A program made the translations under genes and the position numbers. The notes beneath the pieces were generated by a model. It searched no databases. It was not told where the DNA came from and saw only the letters and a program-made list of their open reading frames with translations. A DNA stretch of 28,428 nt from Trichomonas tenax (Eukaryota > Parabasalia > Trichomonadida > Trichomonadidae), in NCBI GenBank assembly GCA_023091735.1, contig JALKBU010000670.1:1-28428 (forward strand), written 5' to 3'. Numbering within the stretch: the first letter of the stretch is position 1; the number at the start of each line of letters is the position of its first letter. Of this stretch, positions 28,308 through 28,428 are shown in pieces.

Positions 28308-28428
28308 ATATAAAAAATAAATTTTTGAATTTCTTACAAATTAACGTTAATTTTGATTTTGAAACTTATGACTTTATAAAATCTAGTTACTTTTTAAAAT
28401 AATTTATTTTTTATTTCCTAAGTAAAGA

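Larger units (their letters stand above)
27937..28428. other. Right flank, no gene seen
   Basis: About 490 bases upstream of the fibre pseudogene, with stops in its frame immediately before 27936. It holds the hairpin and the C-run listed separately, but no readable gene. Confidence 0.5.

Noticed and set aside
1..28428. Spliceosomal introns of trichomonad type
   Set aside because: I looked for the combined branch point and 3' splice text ACTAACACACAG on both strands and did not see it. The frameshifts in the pseudogenes are not bridged by such introns.

Overview
The window is A+T-rich and has long intronless reading frames, very short 5' leaders, and BspA-type leucine-rich-repeat surface proteins in several states of decay. 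It also holds hAT transposase debris and a fibre gene of virus or mobile-element type. This combination points to a parabasalid protist, either Tritrichomonas or a relative of Trichomonas. I infer this from protein families and gene structure; no rRNA or other marker is present.

Left flank (1-5.5 kb): a broken gene of unknown function runs off the left edge. Then come about 1.5 kb without a credible gene, an intact discoidin-like (F5/8 type C) protein with a dense cysteine cluster, and two decayed BspA-like genes. All are on the minus strand.

Central part: an unusual 1329-residue protein (5544-9533, minus) appears to join a pantothenate-kinase-II/ASKHA-like domain, a protein-kinase-like domain with DFD in place of DFG, and a Sel1/TPR solenoid. 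It is followed by a gene graveyard (9.6-12.9 kb): a frameshifted membrane-protein tail, the C-terminal end of a hAT transposase, several inverted repeats, and the 3' end of a BspA-type surface protein with its membrane anchor and cytoplasmic tail (plus strand). That fragment converges on a 1580-residue disordered protein (12958-17700, minus). It carries an array of FxDxF motifs and then about 30 copies of a unit containing I/V-K-S-E, which matches the SUMO consensus.

Right part: a short gene resembling a trichomonad family possibly related to initiator-binding proteins, a type II membrane protein of GH47 alpha-mannosidase type whose catalytic residues look replaced, and a PSME4/Blm10 proteasome activator (21486-26093) ending in Tyr-Tyr-Tyr with a plausible initiator 9 nt before its ATG. 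At the right edge is a phage-type fibre/tail-collar gene in one uninterrupted frame over 1.3 kb, broken by four stop codons and no frameshift.

The intact genes look like ordinary cellular loci: proteostasis (PSME4, GH47-like), signalling (fusion kinase), scaffold (repeat protein) and adhesion (discoidin-like). They sit among mobile-element and surface-gene remnants. Four of the intact genes share a TTTTTGRC motif 16-48 nt before the ATG, a candidate promoter element. I saw no tRNA, rRNA, CRISPR array or canonical trichomonad intron.
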